From Verrucomicrobiales bacterium (lineage in GTDB: Bacteria > Verrucomicrobiota > Verrucomicrobiia > Verrucomicrobiales > SLCJ01), in contig JAGXGH010000047.1 in NCBI GenBank assembly GCA_024636835.1, forward strand, positions 19,457 to 83,456: a stretch of 64,000 bases of DNA, read 5' to 3'. Below the pieces are notes generated by a model. That model searched no databases and was not told the DNA's origin. It saw only the letters and a list, made by a program, of their open reading frames with translations. Shown one piece after another: positions 17,472 to 26,064 of this stretch. Position 1 is the first letter of the stretch. The number at the start of each line of letters is the position of its first letter. The translations under genes were made by a program, and so were the position numbers.

Positions 17472-17485
17472 CGGAATTCTGTGTC

Positions 17486-17588
17486 ATACCAAATCTTGGT
17501 AATGAGCTGACGCGATAGAGCTTAGAGTTGGTTGATCGTGAATTATTTGTGCGCGGCGTATAGTCATTTTTTTATTCGAAACGGGTAT
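17486..17588. repeat. Dispersed repeat family (136-bp type), shortened copy A
   Basis: It begins ATACCAAATCTTGGTAATGA and contains GCTGACGCG and later TGTGCGCGGCGTATAGT, ending TTCGAAACGGGTAT. These blocks match the copy at 34787-34922 in the same orientation, but the GC-rich middle hairpin is missing. A nearby GATTTGGTAT (17602-17611) is an inverted copy of its left end ATACCAAATC. Confidence 0.75.
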
Positions 17589-17721
17589 TATTTCTCAAGG
17601 TGATTTGGTATAACTCGATTCCCCGTGGCTTGTTGTGAGGAGAATCTAATAGAGATTTTTCGAAGAAACCGCGTGGTGTAATCGTTGAACATCAACGGAA
17701 TGGGCCTATTTCCATTTTTCT

Positions 17722-19917
17722 ATGAGAAACCGACTATCCAAACGTAAGCCAAAGCAAACCTCTGCATTGCAACGCGTTCAACAGCGCCAGTCAAAGTTCC
17801 GCTGGAACCTGGGCGTGCTCGTGTTGATTTGCGGCATGATGATTTGGATGGCTGCCAGCGACGAGCGTCTCGGCGGCTCTGGCGGGTTGAGCATTACCCG
17901 CACCGATAGCGATTATAAGATCGAAGAGCCGAAAGTTGAAGAAGTGGAAGTGCCGGAACTTGTGCCATTGGAACCCGAGCCAGTGGCTGTCGTTGTGCCT
18001 GAGGTGATGGAAATCCCCGAACCTGAACCCAAGGTTGAGGAAGAGCCGGAAATTGTGGCGCAAGAAGATAGTGAGCCGAAGAAGCGGAAGAACAAGTTCG
18101 CCAACGAAGAGCTTCTCAAGTTGCGGGGCATGGCTTCCGAGCGCGATACAGAGAAAGAGCGGGATTTGGCATTGATCGACGCGGCAATGGAGTATGGACA
18201 ATTCGATGAGTATCGCGCGTTTGTGGAGCGGTCACTCACGCCCGAGATGAAAAACGTTCGCCTGATCGAAGGGCGGAATCGCTATGACGAACTTTTCAGT
18301 GAGCGTGCGCTCTATGTTGCATTTCTTCGTTGGCATGTGTTGGGCAAGTTACCTGCCGCCAAGCTCGCGGAAATTACAGCGAACCCGTATCAGCGCGATT
18401 GGCTGAAGTTTATCCTAAGCAATCCAGAGCCGATGGAGGAAATCATGAACACACTGCATCAGGAGGACGATGCAGAATTTTTGATCGAGTTTCTAAGCCA
18501 AGTGTGGGACGCGAAGCCTGAATTGGGTGAGAAATACTTCAGCCTGGCCTTGGCGAGTGGAGCGGTTTTTGACCACGTGCTGAAGTTTCACAATTCTGAG
18601 GATTATAACGAGGAGACGGTCGTCGATCCCTTGGGACGATACCTTTGGTATGTCGAAAAAAACGAGAAGGGGAAATTGGAGGCACCCGTAGATCGCCAGC
18701 GGGCACGCGATCTCGTTTGGGTGGTTTGCGCTCCAGTGACGACTGATGAGCTAGATTGGGCATTGCGTTATATGCAACTCAGCCGGAATGGGTGGGGGGC
18801 TGCTTACGGAGAGATTGAGTACCTCATGGAGCGCGCGGTGGATGGGCTGAATCCCTACGAGGAATATACTTTTGCGGAAATTCGCAAAGAGGGCGGGATC
18901 TGCGGCGATCAATCGTACTATTGTGCGAACACCGCTCGTGCGGCGGGCATCCCTGCGATGATTTTTACCGGCGAGACAGATTCCGGTCCGCACGCCTGGG
19001 TAGGGCTGAAAGTGAAACCCGATGAATGGGATACGAAAATTGGTAGGATTGGAGGAGTGGCCGAGGGACGGACGACGAATCCGCAAACCGACAGCAGCAT
19101 CACCGAGCAGGAAGTTTGGTTGTGGAATGACCGCGACTATCAGCGCGAGTCCACCTTCCTCTCCGTATTCAGGCACTTATGGTTGGCCGACTATTTTCAG
19201 GCGATGAACAATCAGGAAGAGTTTGAAAAGGCTGTGACTCTAGCGAACAAGCTCGGTGAGAGCTTTGTCGCCACCTGGGAGCGTCTCTATGTGATGTTGG
19301 AGGATCGTTCGTCGAAAGCGGAGGATCGCAGCGCGAAGGAAGTTCTCGAACCTTGGAAGTCGTTCGTCTTCGACGTTCGGCGTCAGTTCAGGGAGAACCC
19401 AAGGATGGCGGAAATGGCACAGCGTGCGGAAGATAAGCAGGTGTTTCCCTATAGTGAACTGGACGACATCCGGCGCGACTTGAACCGCGAGCGTCAGCGT
19501 CTCGAGCGCTTCACCGGCGAGCAAGCGGACTTGATCGCAGACAACCTGAAGCGAGAAGCGGATATCATCACCAAACGGCTCGATGAAGATGCGACCAAGG
19601 AAATCAGCCAGCTCTACGATTCATCGCTGCGCCGCTTTGGCGGCTCGGTTACCGGGTTCAAGGAGATGGCACGTGATTATCATAACTTCACCAAAGACGA
19701 TCCTGAGATTGCTCGCAAAGCAGTGCGTGACATCGAGCTCGCCTTCATGAGGGTGATCGAATCCGGTAGCAAGGATTGGTTCCGTGCGAAGACCGAATCG
19801 GCCATCTACGAAATGATCTGCACCTTTTATCGTGAGGTCGGAGATACTGACCGAGCAGAGCTTCTTGAAAAACGCTACAAGCGCCTCGTCGACCGTGCGG
19901 AACGCGGTGCGTTGTGA
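17722..19917 (+). CDS. Membrane-anchored transglutaminase-like protein
   Basis: The 731-residue protein has a basic N-terminus, one membrane helix (about residues 37-54, LGVLVLICGMMIWMA), then a long acidic, proline-rich linker (about 70-125, many EPxPEVE units) that would span the envelope. A helical domain follows, and near residues 385-470 there is a transglutaminase-like core. GGICGDQSYYCANTARAAGI carries the catalytic Cys, SGPHAWVGL the His, and a downstream Asp (WNDRDY) may complete the triad. The C-terminal 250 residues are helical and charged, with TPR-like character. Such papain-fold enzymes act as proteases or crosslinkers; substrates are unknown. It is monocistronic, with repeats in both flanking gaps. 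Confidence 0.78.
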   Translation: MRNRLSKRKPKQTSALQRVQQRQSKFRWNLGVLVLICGMMIWMAASDERLGGSGGLSITRTDSDYKIEEPKVEEVEVPELVPLEPEPVAVVVPEVMEIPEPEPKVEEEPEIVAQEDSEPKKRKNKFANEELLKLRGMASERDTEKERDLALIDAAMEYGQFDEYRAFVERSLTPEMKNVRLIEGRNRYDELFSERALYVAFLRWHVLGKLPAAKLAEITANPYQRDWLKFILSNPEPMEEIMNTLHQEDDAEFLIEFLSQVWDAKPELGEKYFSLALASGAVFDHVLKFHNSEDYNEETVVDPLGRYLWYVEKNEKGKLEAPVDRQRARDLVWVVCAPVTTDELDWALRYMQLSRNGWGAAYGEIEYLMERAVDGLNPYEEYTFAEIRKEGGICGDQSYYCANTARAAGIPAMIFTGETDSGPHAWVGLKVKPDEWDTKIGRIGGVAEGRTTNPQTDSSITEQEVWLWNDRDYQRESTFLSVFRHLWLADYFQAMNNQEEFEKAVTLANKLGESFVATWERLYVMLEDRSSKAEDRSAKEVLEPWKSFVFDVRRQFRENPRMAEMAQRAEDKQVFPYSELDDIRRDLNRERQRLERFTGEQADLIADNLKREADIITKRLDEDATKEISQLYDSSLRRFGGSVTGFKEMARDYHNFTKDDPEIARKAVRDIELAFMRVIESGSKDWFRAKTESAIYEMICTFYREVGDTDRAELLEKRYKRLVDRAERGAL

Positions 19918-20389
19918 GTTGTTGGGAGAATGGACAGGAATGGACAATGTTCTTTGCGCGCCATTTTTGTATCAGGAGCTATTCTTGGTATTTAGCATAG
20001 CAAACCGCGCTCAGTTTCGCACCACACCACCGCTTCTTTCGTGATCCCTGTTTCGCGGTATGTTTATACCGCTATCGAATAAATAGCTGCCTATTCGCCG
20101 CGCACAAGTAGATCACAATGAAGCAACTAAACATCCACTTGTCAATCGCGTGCCGCGCAGCGGTTTTACGAGACGCGTCAGATTATTACCAAGATTGATA
20201 TTAGGTGATATCACAGAGGGAACGCATCTCCTTCAGGAGCTTGGAAATGGAGGCTGATATACACACTCATCCTCTGAAATAATTGTAAAAACCCTTGAGA
20301 TACCGACAAATATCCGGTTTCCTCTATGATGACTGCCTCAGCGGATATCACCCCGCGAGTTCATACGAACAACACTTTAGCTAAGAATA
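19918..20389. other. Intergenic region with a dispersed repeat copy
   Basis: This 470-base gap holds copy B of the dispersed repeat (20066-20200). The rest is AT-rich and carries no gene I can support. Base composition becomes visibly more AT-rich here than in the flanking operons and stays so to about 23.2 kb. Confidence 0.6.
20066..20200. repeat. Dispersed repeat family (136-bp type), copy B, inverted orientation
   Basis: The reverse complement reads CTTGGTAATAATCTGACGCG, then the GC-rich core with GTAAAACCGCTGCGCGGCAC, then GTGGATGTTTAGTTGCTTCA, and ends TTCGATAGCGGTAT. It matches the copy at 34787-34922 over nearly its whole length, in the opposite orientation. Confidence 0.85.
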
Positions 20390-20836
20390 ATGAAACTTTC
20401 TGGAACAATCATTGTTTTTGCTCTGGTGGCAGTTGCCGCCCTCATTGTCTTAACTCCAACCAACTCAAATGAAGAGAAGTTTGCAGATCATCGAGATTGG
20501 CTCCTTGATCTTTCAAAGCGCGACATTCACCTCCCACAATCAATCAACACTGATGAAGTTCTCGATGCCGGCTATTGGGGCGGGTTCGGTGATAGCTCTG
20601 CGTTTGCCATTATTGAAACTAGCCCTGAGAATATAGAAATTCTTAAAAGAAATGCATTACAGCACCTTTCTACAATAGCTTTCGAAACCACCACTCTCCC
20701 GGCATCAATGGATGGCTTATTTTACGACGGAAATGGTGAAATCATAAAAAAAGAATTCCCTCAATCGGTGACATATTACCTCTGGTTCAGGAAAGACTCA
20801 CCCCATGTATTCACAATCCTTAGAACTAAGAGCTAA
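20390..20836 (+). CDS. Hypothetical membrane-anchored or secreted protein
   Basis: The 148-residue product has an N-terminal hydrophobic segment (residues 3-21, TIIVFALVAVAALIVL) that is a signal anchor or signal peptide. A soluble part of about 125 residues follows, with no family I recognise. It contains DAGYWGGFGDSSAFAIIE and ends in a beta-rich VTYYLWFRKDSPHVFTILR, suggesting a small alpha/beta domain. Its stop codon TAA lies inside GCTAAC, the start of a foldable spacer that resembles a cassette boundary. Base composition is more AT-rich than in the flanking housekeeping genes, which fits horizontal acquisition. Confidence 0.55.
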   Translation: MKLSGTIIVFALVAVAALIVLTPTNSNEEKFADHRDWLLDLSKRDIHLPQSINTDEVLDAGYWGGFGDSSAFAIIETSPENIEILKRNALQHLSTIAFETTTLPASMDGLFYDGNGEIIKKEFPQSVTYYLWFRKDSPHVFTILRTKS

Positions 20837-20893
20837 CCAGGCAGTAGTGGACAATTCCGTTCGTGCCTCACTCCATGCCATACTTTGACGTTC
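20830..20893 (+). repeat. attC-like foldable spacer 1 (tentative)
   Basis: The spacer opens with GCTAAC, in which the TAA is the stop of the previous gene. It can form paired segments GGCA/TGCC and AGTG/CACT around a loop, and ends in the box CTTTGACGTTC (20883-20893). The same 11-base box ends two other spacers downstream. This layout resembles integron attC sites, but the 3' box departs from the GTTRRRY consensus. Confidence 0.35.
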
Positions 20894-20898
20894 GACGA

Positions 20899-21537
20899 AT
20901 GAAAACCTGGCTACTAGTTGCCTTTATATTTTCCAGCACATTTGGTGTCTGTGATGAGCTTTCGTTGAAGCGGATATCCAAGGGCGATAAGGTGGAGGCA
21001 GGCCACATTTACTATCAGATATCTCGGGATGATCGAGTTATTCGAATGAGTATCATTAATACCTACGGTGACGCAGTTTTCGCCAAAAAAGATTCGCTCA
21101 AAATTAGTAGCATAACGATTGATATTTCAGATGAGGGTCTTCCCTATTTCATGACTACAGGCGGTCAAGGATCGAATGGGCCGGTGGATTATGTTAGATT
21201 GGGTTACGAGACACATTCAGGCGGTCGCTACTGTGGATGTATGATGTATCACTGCACTCCATTGCGCTATCCATTCCACCACGCTGACCTTGACCCAAAC
21301 GACAAGATTCGTATTAAGGCATACATACCAGCCTATTTTGGAGACTTGAGTAGACAGCGGACTTTGATCGTAGATTGTAACACCACAGTTGGCGACATAC
21401 CTCTAACTATCAGTAAGAAGGACTCTGGTAACGCCACAGAGGTCGAAGGCAGCGCTGACCAACCCGCTACTGCTCCGAGTCCGGAGCTGGAGAGTAATAA
21501 GAAAATTAAACCTGAATCGGAGGTTAGCCCCCAGTAG
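20899..21537 (+). CDS. Hypothetical secreted protein
   Basis: From the ATG at 20899 the product has 212 residues and a clear signal peptide (MKTWLLVAFIFSSTFGVCDE). In-frame starts at 20863 (GTG) and 20875 would put extra polar residues before it. The mature part contains YYQISRDDRVIRMSIINTYG and SITIDISDEGLPYFMTTGG, a cysteine-rich CGCMMYHCTPLRYPFHHADL, and DKIRIKAYIPAYFGDLS. It ends in a Ser/Pro/Glu-rich tail. The middle part looks like a small beta-sandwich. I do not recognise a family. It is the second of a row of short same-strand genes between foldable spacers. Confidence 0.55.
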   Translation: MKTWLLVAFIFSSTFGVCDELSLKRISKGDKVEAGHIYYQISRDDRVIRMSIINTYGDAVFAKKDSLKISSITIDISDEGLPYFMTTGGQGSNGPVDYVRLGYETHSGGRYCGCMMYHCTPLRYPFHHADLDPNDKIRIKAYIPAYFGDLSRQRTLIVDCNTTVGDIPLTISKKDSGNATEVEGSADQPATAPSPELESNKKIKPESEVSPQ

Positions 21538-21560
21538 CGGGTGGCAGGCTTCTAACGTTC
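21522..21560 (+). repeat. attC-like foldable spacer 2 (tentative)
   Basis: GGTTAGCCCCC at the end of the preceding gene pairs with GGGTGGC and TAAC, and the spacer ends TAACGTTC, echoing the ACGTTC end of the other spacers. The stem is short and imperfect. It overlaps the last codons of the gene before it. Confidence 0.3.
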
Positions 21561-21571
21561 TCCAAAGAAAA

Positions 21572-22432
21572 ATGACGCAGGTAGCTAACTCGGCAGAATC
21601 CGTATTTTCCTTTATTGAGGCCACGGCAGATGCTGACGATTCTGGGTTTCGGTGGGCGACATATGACTATGAAAATCGCCTTCATCACCACTTCAGTATC
21701 TTCAATGGTGTGGGCGGAATACCAATATTCCTTTCGGCCTACTTTGAGGCCACGAAGAATCCACGATCTCTTGAGCTTGCGCGAGGTGCCCTCACTTGGG
21801 CATTTCAGAATGAACCCAAAACCGGCAACTTCCAACGCGGCCTCCAGTTGGGTAAGTTTGGACTCGTCTATTCCGCCCTTTGCCTTTCCTGAGCCAGTGG
21901 TCGCGATGAATTTTCCGACCTTATCGAAGAGTCGTCAAACAAGGTTCTCGCCGAACCACCCGGACCCGTCACCGATTTTCTCAGCGGAGAAGCTTCTAAT
22001 GGCTGGCTATTTTTACAACTTTGGCAGAAGAGCTCAGATGGAAAGTATCTTGAAGGAGCGGTCCGATGCGGACATTGGCTCGAGGATCAGCTCACTACGG
22101 ACGATCTGGGAACTCACTGTTTAGTGGAAACGATCCAAAAAGGCTTTGGACCTATACCCTTCACAGGGCTGGCTCACGGTATATCTGGAGTGGCCTATTT
22201 CTTCGCCTGTCTTTACCAGGCCACTTCTGACCTTCACTGGAAGGGCTTGGCGACAGCGCTTCTGGGTACTCTGATCCGTCACGGTCAACCTGCACTGGGT
22301 GGAATCAACTGGAGTCCCAGAATGGGGAATAATGAATACGGTCATTCATCCAAGAGGAGAACCCCAAAGATGCAGCACCCAATCCCTGACCTCGCTGTGT
22401 TTTCGGATCGATTTTATGATTTCAACCCTTAA
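21572..22432 (+). pseudogene. LanC-like (lanthionine synthetase C-like) gene, broken and truncated
   Basis: One reading frame runs from the ATG at 21572 to the TAA at 22430, but it is interrupted by a TGA at 21890-21892 (codon 107). Both sides belong to the same family. The first part has HHHFSIFNGVGGIPIFLSAY and LQLGKFGLVYSALCLS. The second has GEASNGWLFLQLWQKSSDGK, YLEGAVRCGHWLEDQ and LAHGISGVAYFFACLYQATS, repeated barrel helices with the glycine-rich GLAHGxSG motif of LanC-like proteins. The protein would stop near GGINWSPRMGNN, before the expected C-terminal zinc ligands (WC and CHG motifs), so even the repaired reading would lack the metal site. I infer a dead remnant; a sequencing error could explain the TGA but not the truncation. 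Confidence 0.72.
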
Positions 22433-22483
22433 CCTGTCATCGACGTGCGCCACCCAGTCAGGGATTGGTGCGCTTTGACGTTC
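22375..22483 (+). repeat. attC-like foldable spacer 3 with flanking inverted repeat (tentative)
   Basis: The arm GCACCCAATCCCTGAC (22375-22390) inside the end of the broken LanC-like gene is inverted as GTCAGGGATTGGTGC (22457-22471). Between them CTTAAC contains the TAA stop of that frame, and the spacer closes with CTTTGACGTTC (22473-22483), the same box as at 20883. Confidence 0.4.
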
Positions 22484-22517
22484 TTCTGAAAATTCGCTGC
22501 GCACCCAGTCATTCATT

Positions 22518-22982
22518 ATGCCTATCACTCTTGCCGAAACGAAAATGCGTTATCCAGAAGCAAAGACATTCAAGTTTGGTGATAATCGTGTTCTCTGTGA
22601 CCAGCTTTTATCATTTGTTCGCCTAGGTAAGAAGCAGGCTACGTGTAGTGCACTTAAAGATTTCCAAGACGATAGGGAACCCATGCCAGTGGTTGGACGA
22701 AGAGATATTGCGCTCGATTGGGATGGTCTCCCGGCACTGGTGATTGAGACAACCGAAGTAACTATCCGCCGCTTTTGTGATGTTGATGCGGATTTTGCAT
22801 TAGCGGAAGGGGAGGACGAAACACTCGAAGCTTGGCAGGGCGGTCACCGAGCCTATTTTGAACGCAATGGGGGTTGGCAGTCAGATATGGAACTGGTCTG
22901 TGAGCGTTTCCGCATGATAGAAGATTTTGACTCATGGAGAAGTTTGCAAGACCCGACCATAGGCGTAGCGAATGAAACGTAG
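22518..22982 (+). CDS. ASCH-domain protein
   Basis: The 154-residue protein matches the ASCH (ASC-1 homology) fold, a beta-barrel related to PUA domains and linked to RNA or nucleotide binding. Seen are FGDNRVLCDQLLSFVRLGKK, QATCSALKDF, then PVVGRRDIALDWDGLPALVI, and near the C-terminus LAEGEDETLEAWQGGHRAYF, the conserved acidic/aromatic helix of this subfamily. The length is typical of stand-alone ASCH proteins. Several such proteins are found in mobile cassettes in other bacteria, which fits its place in a row of small genes between foldable spacers. The exact substrate is unknown. Confidence 0.85.
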   Translation: MPITLAETKMRYPEAKTFKFGDNRVLCDQLLSFVRLGKKQATCSALKDFQDDREPMPVVGRRDIALDWDGLPALVIETTEVTIRRFCDVDADFALAEGEDETLEAWQGGHRAYFERNGGWQSDMELVCERFRMIEDFDSWRSLQDPTIGVANET

Positions 22983-22983
22983 A

Positions 22984-23098
22984 AGCCAGACCTCAGAACC
23001 CCTGACCCACCGCGAGTTTTAGCTTGCATGACCACTACATCCTCAACCCACAGTCGAAGGCGCCCCCTGGTCAGTGGTCCTGTGTCCTTTGACGTTTT
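22984..23098 (+). repeat. attC-like foldable spacer 4 (tentative)
   Basis: The gap after the ASCH gene contains partly complementary segments (CCTGACCCACC against GGTCAGTGG) and ends in CTTTGACGTTT (23088-23098), one base different from the boxes at 20883 and 22473. It is longer than the other spacers. Confidence 0.35.
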
Positions 23099-23239
23099 AT
23101 CGACATGTATATTCCAGATATTAAGAATTTGTCAGAATATGCTTGATTCGAAGGCGTTGAATTTTAAAAATTCAATCCACAAGCTAAGGAATAGCGGTTT
23201 GTTCCTGTTCCTATCTTAAACAACATACGACCTATCAAT

Positions 23240-23995
23240 ATGAAATCTATGTTCCGATTGATCATTCCCGTCTCCGCGACGGTTCTCGCACTTGCTGGCC
23301 AGTCTCATGCGGCACTTGTTCTTGGAGGTGACTTCCAACTTTACAAGCCGGGTAGCACCACAATTACCGCAGAACTTGTAGACAACGGGTTTGCCCAGTG
23401 GACTAGCGCGCTTACTACTCCTGTTAGCCCCGATAGTATGAACGTCGCCACTGGTTCGGCCAATTACAGCGATGCCACGAGTGGAAGTGAAGCCGATCTT
23501 CTCGGATGGACCAAGCCCCAAGGCGGAGCCGACATCGTCAACAATGGAGTTGGCGGATCGGCGGCTCTCAATCTCTTCGCCGCTTGGGGAGGCTTTCCCA
23601 GACCAATCGTGGATACGGCGGGTTCACTCCATATGATCGGGGCGGCTGATACCATAACAATCACCACCATGGTTGGCGGGCCGTCCGGAGGCCCAAAATC
23701 GGGTTCCTTCTTTTTCAGTCTCTACGCCAACGGCGTTGAAGTCACCCCTTCTTCGTCTATCAACCAATCTTTGCCCCTTGATGAGGGCTTCCAGATGATC
23801 TCCCGGACTTACGATAGCACCGCGTTGGCTGCCCACGTCGGGCAAACTACGAGTATCCGGATTGCCGTTCCTGACAGTAACACGATCGGCAACCGAATCA
23901 TTTTCGATGATGTTTCGTTCACGGTGGTTCCTGAACCGTCATCGATCGCTCTACTCGGTCTGGGAGGGCTTTTCTTCCTGTTCCGCCGGCGATAA
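23240..23995 (+). CDS. PEP-CTERM sorting-domain protein
   Basis: The 251-residue protein has a signal peptide (residues 1-27, ending QSHA) and a C-terminal PEP-CTERM signal: VVPEPSSIALLGLGG, a hydrophobic stretch and the basic end FFLFRRR. Such proteins are exported, processed by exosortase and placed in the envelope or extracellular matrix. The middle is Gly/Ser/Thr-rich with beta character (LVLGGDFQLYKPGSTTITAE and SIRIAVPDSNTIGNRIIFDD) and resembles carbohydrate-binding-like jelly rolls of other PEP-CTERM proteins. No exosortase gene is in the window. It ends the AT-richer region. Confidence 0.9.
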   Translation: MKSMFRLIIPVSATVLALAGQSHAALVLGGDFQLYKPGSTTITAELVDNGFAQWTSALTTPVSPDSMNVATGSANYSDATSGSEADLLGWTKPQGGADIVNNGVGGSAALNLFAAWGGFPRPIVDTAGSLHMIGAADTITITTMVGGPSGGPKSGSFFFSLYANGVEVTPSSSINQSLPLDEGFQMISRTYDSTALAAHVGQTTSIRIAVPDSNTIGNRIIFDDVSFTVVPEPSSIALLGLGGLFFLFRRR

Positions 23996-24413
23996 AGGCT
24001 GCGTATACTAACATATCAAACTTTTCAATCTAACGGGATTTGGATTAAAGGTCAGATTTAGGGTAACAGATATCAAAATCACAAAAGAAGGGGTCTGGAG
24101 AGAATGGCACTGTTTTAAGAGCGGTTATCGTCATGTGTCTTCAAGGAGCACGGTGCGTCTCGCCCGTGTGAGCGGTATTCGCGGTTCTCTCCAACTTCCG
24201 AATTACTGCTTCAAACAGTGCCATTCGGGTGAGGAGAATATTGTTGCAATATAACTTAAAGACCAACTCATTGAACTACAGACGGATTTCGCACATGATA
24301 CCGTGACAGCACCAAAGCCACAGGAAGGGCAGACAAGAATCCGCGGGAAGTAGCCGAAAGTTACGCGAGCGGATAACCGTTAAAATCCATTATCCTGCAA
24401 TTGGTTAGCCTTC
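23996..24413. other. Intergenic region with an inverted-repeat element
   Basis: This 418-base gap holds the inverted repeat at 24102-24226 and otherwise no gene or terminator that I can support. The 180 bases before the next start may contain its promoter; I could not identify clear -35/-10 boxes. Confidence 0.5.
24102..24226. repeat. 125-bp element with perfect 14-bp inverted ends
   Basis: GAATGGCACTGTTT at 24102-24115 is exactly inverted as AAACAGTGCCATTC at 24213-24226. The interior has no open frame. It could be a small non-autonomous element or a long hairpin; no second copy was seen in the window. Confidence 0.6.
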
Positions 24414-25718
24414 ATGAACGATCAACCGCCCACACAACCCACCATCACCAGGCGTAGAGTCCTCGGTGGCCTCGCCGCATCAGTCGCCGGCCCGCTGATC
24501 ATTCCTTCCCGTCTGCTTGGTAAAGACGCCCCGTCGAACAAGATCACACTCGGCTTCATTGGTATGGGCTTACAAGGGATCAGCCGTAACCTCGCTTCGT
24601 TCAACAATCAAGCGGATGCCGTCACTCTCGCCGTTTGCGACGTCCGCAAGTCAGCGGCCCACAAGGCGAAAAACATTGTCGATCAACATCACGACAACCG
24701 GGACTGCTTCGCCAGTAGTGACTTCCGCGAAATCATTGATCGCGACGATATCGATGCGATCGTAATCTCCACTCCCGACCACTGGCACGTCCCGCTGTCG
24801 ATGGCCGCGCTGAAAGCTGGCAAGGACGTCTTCTGCGAAAAACCGACCTTGACCATTACCGAGGGCCGCCGCTTGGTCGAAGAAGTCACCCGCCGTAAGG
24901 CGGTTTTTCAATGGGGCATCGAAGACCGCTCGCTCATCAAATACCACCGTCTCGCCGGCTGGGCCCGCAGCGGTATGCTCGGCACTTTGAAGTCCATCCA
25001 CGTCGTCCTGCCCCGCAAACGGTCTTACCCCCGCGAAGAACCCGCCCCCGTGCCCGAAGACCTCGACTGGAACCTGTGGCTCGGGCCCGCTCCGTTCCAC
25101 CCCTACACTCCTCGCCGCGCCGAACCCCAGCACTGGCGCATGATCAGCGACTACAGTGGCGGCACGATCACCGACTGGGGGTCTCACCTCATTGATACCG
25201 CCCAAGTCGGTGCCGGTATGGAAAACAGTGGTCCGATAGAAGTCGTCGGTAGCGCCGTCATACCTGATTCCGAATCCTCGGAAAGTAGTGTCCCTCTCGA
25301 CCTCAAGCTCCGCTACCACTACCCGAATGACGTCGAAATGTTTGTCACCAACGGCGAGGTCGATATCAAGTTCGTCGGTGCCGAAGGCTGGGCGCGTTGC
25401 AAGGGATGGAACGGACAATGGTCCGCCAGCGACCACGAGATGCTTCGCCGTGACATCTTCGCTCCCGAAGCCGGCTACTGGTCGCGCCCGCCAATCGAAC
25501 ACCGCGACTTCCTCGACGCCGTAAAGTCGCGCGGCAAACCGGCCTATCATGTCGAGGCCGGTCACCGGCTTGCAACCGCCCTTCATCTGGGTCACTTGGC
25601 TGCACGCTCTGGCCGGACGATCGGTTGGAACCCCGACATCGAAAGCTTTTCAGACGACGACACCGAAAGCGCGAAAAGCTTCATCTACCATCGTCCGTCT
25701 CGGGACTGGAGCAGTTGA
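24414..25718 (+). CDS. Tat-exported Gfo/Idh/MocA family oxidoreductase
   Basis: The 434-residue protein starts with a twin-arginine signal (TRRRVLGGLAASVAGPLIIP, residues 12-31), so it is probably exported folded to the periplasm. Next is a Rossmann fold with KITLGFIGMGLQGISRN, then IDAIVISTPDHWHVPLSMAA and GKDVFCEKPTLTITEGRRL, the classic EKP motif of the family. The C-terminal domain has GGTITDWGSHLIDTAQ, where the conserved Asp and His sit in the catalytic region. The family oxidises or modifies sugars with a tightly bound NAD(P). Exported members are very common in Planctomycetes and Verrucomicrobia and are linked to sugar use. The substrate cannot be told from the sequence. Confidence 0.92.
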   Translation: MNDQPPTQPTITRRRVLGGLAASVAGPLIIPSRLLGKDAPSNKITLGFIGMGLQGISRNLASFNNQADAVTLAVCDVRKSAAHKAKNIVDQHHDNRDCFASSDFREIIDRDDIDAIVISTPDHWHVPLSMAALKAGKDVFCEKPTLTITEGRRLVEEVTRRKAVFQWGIEDRSLIKYHRLAGWARSGMLGTLKSIHVVLPRKRSYPREEPAPVPEDLDWNLWLGPAPFHPYTPRRAEPQHWRMISDYSGGTITDWGSHLIDTAQVGAGMENSGPIEVVGSAVIPDSESSESSVPLDLKLRYHYPNDVEMFVTNGEVDIKFVGAEGWARCKGWNGQWSASDHEMLRRDIFAPEAGYWSRPPIEHRDFLDAVKSRGKPAYHVEAGHRLATALHLGHLAARSGRTIGWNPDIESFSDDDTESAKSFIYHRPSRDWSS

Positions 25719-26064
25719 CGCTCGAAGATGCCAGAATGGCTTATATCAGTTTCGAATGACAAGGAAATGATTTAGGAAAATGATTTAGGACACCCATTAT
25801 CCACTCTGTTGAAGTAGATTTTCTACCGCATTTCTCCGAGTCGATTCGCCATTAGAATGCCCGTATATATCTAGCCAAGCGGCTTTTACGTCTGCCACTG
25901 CCAATCAAATCCTCTATACGCACGCAAGTACTTGTGAAGAGGGCATGATTTGCGCATTTCATCGCACTATCATCAAGCTCAATAGATGAGTATCCTTATT
26001 GATTTTTCATGTTCATTAAACGCTGGACAGCGATCCGGCCACACGGTGAAGTTGTGGCGAACGC
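25719..26064. other. Intergenic region with a 13-bp tandem repeat
   Basis: This 346-base gap has no supported gene. AAATGATTTAGGA occurs twice in direct tandem (25765-25777 and 25778-25790), shortly after the oxidoreductase gene. I see nothing else structured in it. Confidence 0.55.

Noticed and set aside
21890..21892. TGA read as selenocysteine in the LanC-like gene
   Set aside because: No SECIS-like hairpin directly after it was recognised, LanC-like proteins have no Cys conserved at this place that I know of, and the gene also lacks its C-terminal end.
20830..23098. CRISPR array
   Set aside because: The recurring boxes are only 11 bases long, are kilobases apart and have genes between them, so they do not form a repeat-spacer array; no cas genes are present.
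24651..25595. 314-residue open frame antisense to the Gfo/Idh/MocA gene
   Set aside because: The plus-strand protein has a clear family and all motifs; the antisense frame arises from GC-rich codon use and resembles no protein.
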